Positions 60,335 to 64,000 of a stretch of DNA of 64,000 nt are shown here, in pieces. How positions within the stretch are numbered: position 1 is the stretch's first letter; each line of letters begins with the position of its first letter. A program made the position numbers and the translations under genes. Origin of the DNA: Druceiella hillmani (lineage: Eukaryota; Arthropoda; Insecta; Lepidoptera; Hepialidae); the NCBI GenBank assembly GCA_039881145.1, contig JAYKKI010000063.1, positions 12,040,001 to 12,104,000 of the forward strand, read 5' to 3'. A model generated the notes under the pieces. That model was not told where the DNA came from. It saw only the letters and a program-made list of their open reading frames with translations, and made no database searches.

Positions 60335-61320
60335 TAGAATAGAAATAATAAATATAAACCTGACCAAAGACTAATCTCTCTATCGAATAAGATGAAATAA
60401 TTACTTTTTAATACGTACATTGCATACCTAACAGGTAATTAATAACTAGTTAATATTATTCTAATTTATATCATAATATAAATAATAAAGAACATATAAC
60501 AAATAATTGTTCACACAAAAAGATTCACTGACCTAAAACGTATATGATTTTAATTGACAAGGTGGTCTGAACAAAACTATTTTCAAACTATTGTGTTCTG
60601 AATCCATTTAACAATTTACGAGAAATTCACTCAAATTTTCGCCGGCACACTTCTATAAGAAACGATTCAAATTATTTGAGCAAAATTTATGAGGACCCAT
60701 CAACTTGTTTATTCACTTGTTTATTCATGATTATCGGCCCTTTGAATTTTGGACTTGCTGAGAGTAAAGCCTTTTAAGTTATAAATGAATAAAGCACGAA
60801 TTTACTTCAGTATTGGAAAACACTTACTGAATATTGGTCCTCCGTCAATGTCAGTATTATTGTTAATTCTAGTACAAATACGGTTTATTATAGTTTTATA
60901 AACGCAAGAACATAAACAACTTATGGGCCTTACCAGGAAATAATCCGAGTAGGATAGATAAGAAGGTCATGAAGATAAATCGAATTAGTTTTATCATAAT
61001 TCTACAATCATTTTTTGCTTGTTTTACACAGGTTGAATTTGATTTTTAAAACTATGTTTTGATACCAGTCATGATGATGATTTTTTAATAAATATTATAT
61101 TTATTTATATCCCATATTATATATACTTTTAAATTTATATAAAGGCTTTTAATTTCATACCAACTTAATTACCTATTCGATTTTTTTTTTTCGCTTTGGA
61201 TAAATGGGTAACTTTCGGCCATCATATTGCATGGATACTTTAATTATATTAGAAATATTGTTAATTTATTGAAATTTTAACAAAATTATGGAAAAAAACT
61301 AAGCTTATATCGGTTACATT
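60335..61320. other. Non-coding stretch, nothing recognised
   Basis: AT-rich with no supported gene or repeat partner. Confidence 0.5.
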
Positions 61321-61334
61321 CAATATAGAAAGAT

Positions 61335-61560
61335 ATCGTGTACAGGAGACGGCGGATGACGACGTCTACCCTCATGCTTTTATCCTTATTTGGGTTGCTT
61401 ACTCAGGCGTCTACGCCTCCTGCACTAATCAAGATTTCATTTTAGGCTTCGCCCACATAGCCAATAAATGTTAGGATGGAAAATTTTATTTCGCGATTTA
61501 AAATTCACTTAGCGCCATCTATACATTTGTACAATCACTACTTATCAAACACACTTCTTT
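61335..61560 (+). repeat. Probable dispersed element fragment (ggcttcgcccacatagcc)
   Basis: A GC-richer patch, 'gacggcggatgacgacgtct' and 'caggcgtctacgcctcc', is followed by 'ttaggcttcgcccacatagc' and 'cttagcgccatctatac'. The 'ggcttcgccc-c-t-gcc' and 'gcgccatct' motifs match ends of insect dispersed elements. 'ggcgtagacgcc' is palindromic. Confidence 0.5.
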
Positions 61561-61564
61561 GTTG

Positions 61565-63270
61565 TTATACTAATGCAATGTAAATTAATTTTTGTAATAC
61601 TAAACATCTATATCTTTTGATTGAGTAACCCCGGATGTTTTTTTCTAATTCCATCCATATTGGCTTAATTCATTCTATAACTTATTTTTCATTAAATGTT
61701 CTCTTGTAAATATTTTCATAATTCAGCACATCGAGAATTTTTGTGTATAAGGTGTTTGTAACAAAAAAATGTTCTGTGTAAGGGAATGTCATGCAAAGTT
61801 TATAGTTTAATTAAATCTGTAAATATGCAATATTTAAAAATCATAGCATTACATGATTTTCCACACAAAAATGAAGTTCCAAACCCCGCTAAATTATGAT
61901 ATCGATCACGATCGGACCAGACCATAAAATTAGGTCATTAAATACGCAAGTCAGCGATAAAAGAAAATTGCATTTCTCAGTACTTGAAATTTTCCTCAAT
62001 TACGTTAATGATGAGCGAACTGACATTCATTGTGGCGTTGAATGAATGTGGTTTCGCTAGAACTACGTGACATAACTGTGACTAATGAGTACATGCGCAT
62101 GAAATCGTAAATAAATCAGCTCATTTAATTCGACCACGGAAATTATTAGCAATTAATTCGTAAATAATTCTAAATTTCCATAAAGATTTCGGAAGAAAAT
62201 TGCTGGTGCTGAATGGCAAGGATCTTTCTGAATGTATATTATTTTTATAAAACACTTTGAATGGGATTATCTATCTCTGTCTGTTATAGTATCAAGGTAA
62301 TAGCTTTTTACAATGTTTGGCATCGAGCTTTGATCTGTGAAAACATTTTGTTGAAAATTTGGTTAAAACTGCATGTGGTCATATTATTCTGTAATTATTT
62401 AAATCATAATGCCATTTTTATATATAATCAGTTCAATTCAATTATCGAAGCGGCCGCGGTTCGATTTTGATATAATACCGATCAGTTTAAAATAAACACG
62501 CTATTTAAAACAGCTGCCAGTAAGAATTGTTTACCTCTTGCCTCTTACTTTAAAAAACATTTTTCACACGTCTCTTGGGATGAGATATCATTGAGTAGGT
62601 TATTTAAATTGACACAGGACTTACATTTATCATATCTCATTTTTGCCCATTTTTTAAAATTTTATGTATTGCTTATGTTATTTGATGAATTTTGATGTAT
62701 TGCTTATGTTATTAAAATGAATCAAACGGTACCTCATTTGTGAAAACGGATTATTTCTTTAGGAGTTATGAAGAAATGTCAGATCCACATGCAAATTTAA
62801 AGCTAAAACCATATTTTCGTTTTTCTGCTCCACAATCGAGTGAAAACCATATTGTCTCTTGGTTGCTTCATAATCTAATAAATATGTTTGAGAAAAAAAC
62901 GTCAATGGGAGTGCTGAAATGAAAAGGAAGTGAAAACTATATTCAAATGCATTCAAAAGATAAATAGAAAATGGCAGTCATAGACTAAGTTGCACCGAAA
63001 TTAAATTGGTGGTCTTATGGATACGAGAATAACATTCAGTGGGAATAAAGTGAGAGGATAATTTATGTGTTTCGCTGAATAATAGAAAAGAAATGGAAAT
63101 TTAGTAAGCACAGTGGGAGGAAGGGATACCGATCGTGGTATTCAAATACTCTGTCGAAAGTAGTACACAGACTTATATAACTTAAAGATTTTTCCATGTT
63201 TAGAATATAAGAGAATATATCGAGTGCCTGAGTCAAACATTTAAACTAAGTTCGGGATTAGAAACTAGAA
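61565..63270. other. Non-coding stretch, nothing recognised
   Basis: Small frames at 62261-62470, 62740-62922 and the opposite strand of the latter show no recognisable motif. A 20-bp unit, tatgtattgcttatgttatt, recurs at about 62664 and 62695. Confidence 0.5.
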
Positions 63271-63277
63271 GAATATT

Positions 63278-63337
63278 AGAAACTGTCAGAAACTGTTAGA
63301 AACTGTCAGAAACTGTTAGAAACTGTCAGAAACTGTC
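63278..63337 (+). repeat. 10-bp tandem repeat, 6 copies
   Basis: Six copies of agaaactgtc/t alternate C and T at the last base in an ordered pattern (C,T,C,T,C,C), implying that a 20-bp unit was itself duplicated. Confidence 0.95.
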
Positions 63338-63339
63338 TT

Positions 63340-64000
63340 CACCCAAAAGAAGTAGTATCAATATCAGATGATACGCGTAGCAGCTCACTTTATCATTGGA
63401 AGTAATTATCATTTTTTACACATATAATACAAAATTAATGGAGTACATTTTGTAATATAAACAATATATCACACATTCTTTACAAACGGTAGATACAATT
63501 TAAAAAATGTTTCAAATAACTTCGAATATTCCTGGCATTATTGTTGTATTTAATTAATTATTGAGAAAATACTTTCAATGTCAGCGGAGGGCTTCCTTCC
63601 TTAGACTTGCTACATATGGGATAACTGATATTGGGTTCACAGCTAGCGAACCTGAAGTGATATCAACAATAACTAAATTCGTAGTTCTGGTAGGCTAAAA
63701 GCATGTTAAAATAACAATATTTAAAATATAACATGTATCCCAATAAAGATCCAATACAGAGCGAAAAAAGGTATCAGCGAAACAAGATGAAGAAAGCTAG
63801 AAGAGGATTGGGCTCTAAATTTAACCAACGGTCCTTATGAAGTGATAATGTTGAAGGTACATTAAACTTAAGGTAAAAAATAATGAAAATGTAGTCTAGT
63901 TGTTCATGTCATAATTTGATTGTAAAAAATGTCTGTCCCTGCCTTCAATGTTTAAGTAAACGATACAATTTCGCTTATGTACTTATTTAATATAACATTT
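63340..64000. other. Non-coding stretch, nothing recognised
   Basis: AT-rich to the window end, with no supported gene. Confidence 0.5.

Noticed and set aside
62448..62466. 'gcggccgcggttcgatttt' resembling a tRNA T-arm or a CpG-rich site
   Set aside because: No acceptor stem, D-arm or anticodon arm can be folded around it.

Overview
This is an AT-rich eukaryotic window, about 30% GC by eye, and it looks like intergenic or intronic DNA from an insect, most probably a lepidopteran. No complete protein-coding gene could be supported. Five observations point to a moth or butterfly. There are many fragments of the dispersed elements that carry 'gacagacagac' runs followed by 'ggttcc...ccctaa' tails. 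There are element ends of the 'acccacggcttcgtccatctggttcc' type. There is a 'gactgactgac...' repeat. A mariner transposase relic is present, and so is the C-terminal tail of a non-LTR retrotransposon. The lepidopteran consensus patterns are recalled, not searched, so the order-level call is an inference.

The window is mostly old repeats stacked on each other. Positions 1-19,300 hold several diverged copies of one repeating landscape. Segment 8390-10770 is repeated with large insertions at 13030-17995, segment 12395-13070 is repeated at 18010-18700, and pieces of 1-830 recur at 11290-11620, 12395-12480 and 18890-19230. Segments 3560-6110 and 6270-7140 recur in the same order at 28440-31790 and 38620-39500. 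Positions 46.1-58.5 kb form a large, diverged inverted duplication: the left arm is about 46.1-50.1 kb, the right arm about 52.9-58.5 kb, with a spacer of about 2.8 kb. Arms and paralogues differ at very roughly a fifth to a third of positions and carry lineage-specific microsatellites, hairpins and insertions.

Smaller elements include two copies (2029-2297 and 26348-26619) of an almost fully palindromic transposon of about 270 bp with target duplications of 11-12 bp. There is a dead mariner near 23.4-23.9 kb and a dead LINE tail near 1.7-1.9 kb. Tandem arrays have units of 177, 31 and 22 bp (41.35-42.45 kb), 47 bp (35.6 kb), about 47 bp and much decayed (55.2-55.6 kb), about 337 bp (22.4-23.0 kb), about 100 bp (39.6 kb) and 10 bp (63.3 kb). 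There are also more than a dozen long (AT)n tracts and an isolated G-rich patch at 36.1 kb.

The only hints of host genes are short candidate exons: 59204-59252 on the minus strand, 59853-59910 on the plus strand, and a weak open frame at 58597-58928. All three lie just outside the inverted duplication and none could be identified. No rRNA, tRNA, CRISPR array or operon-like organisation was seen.
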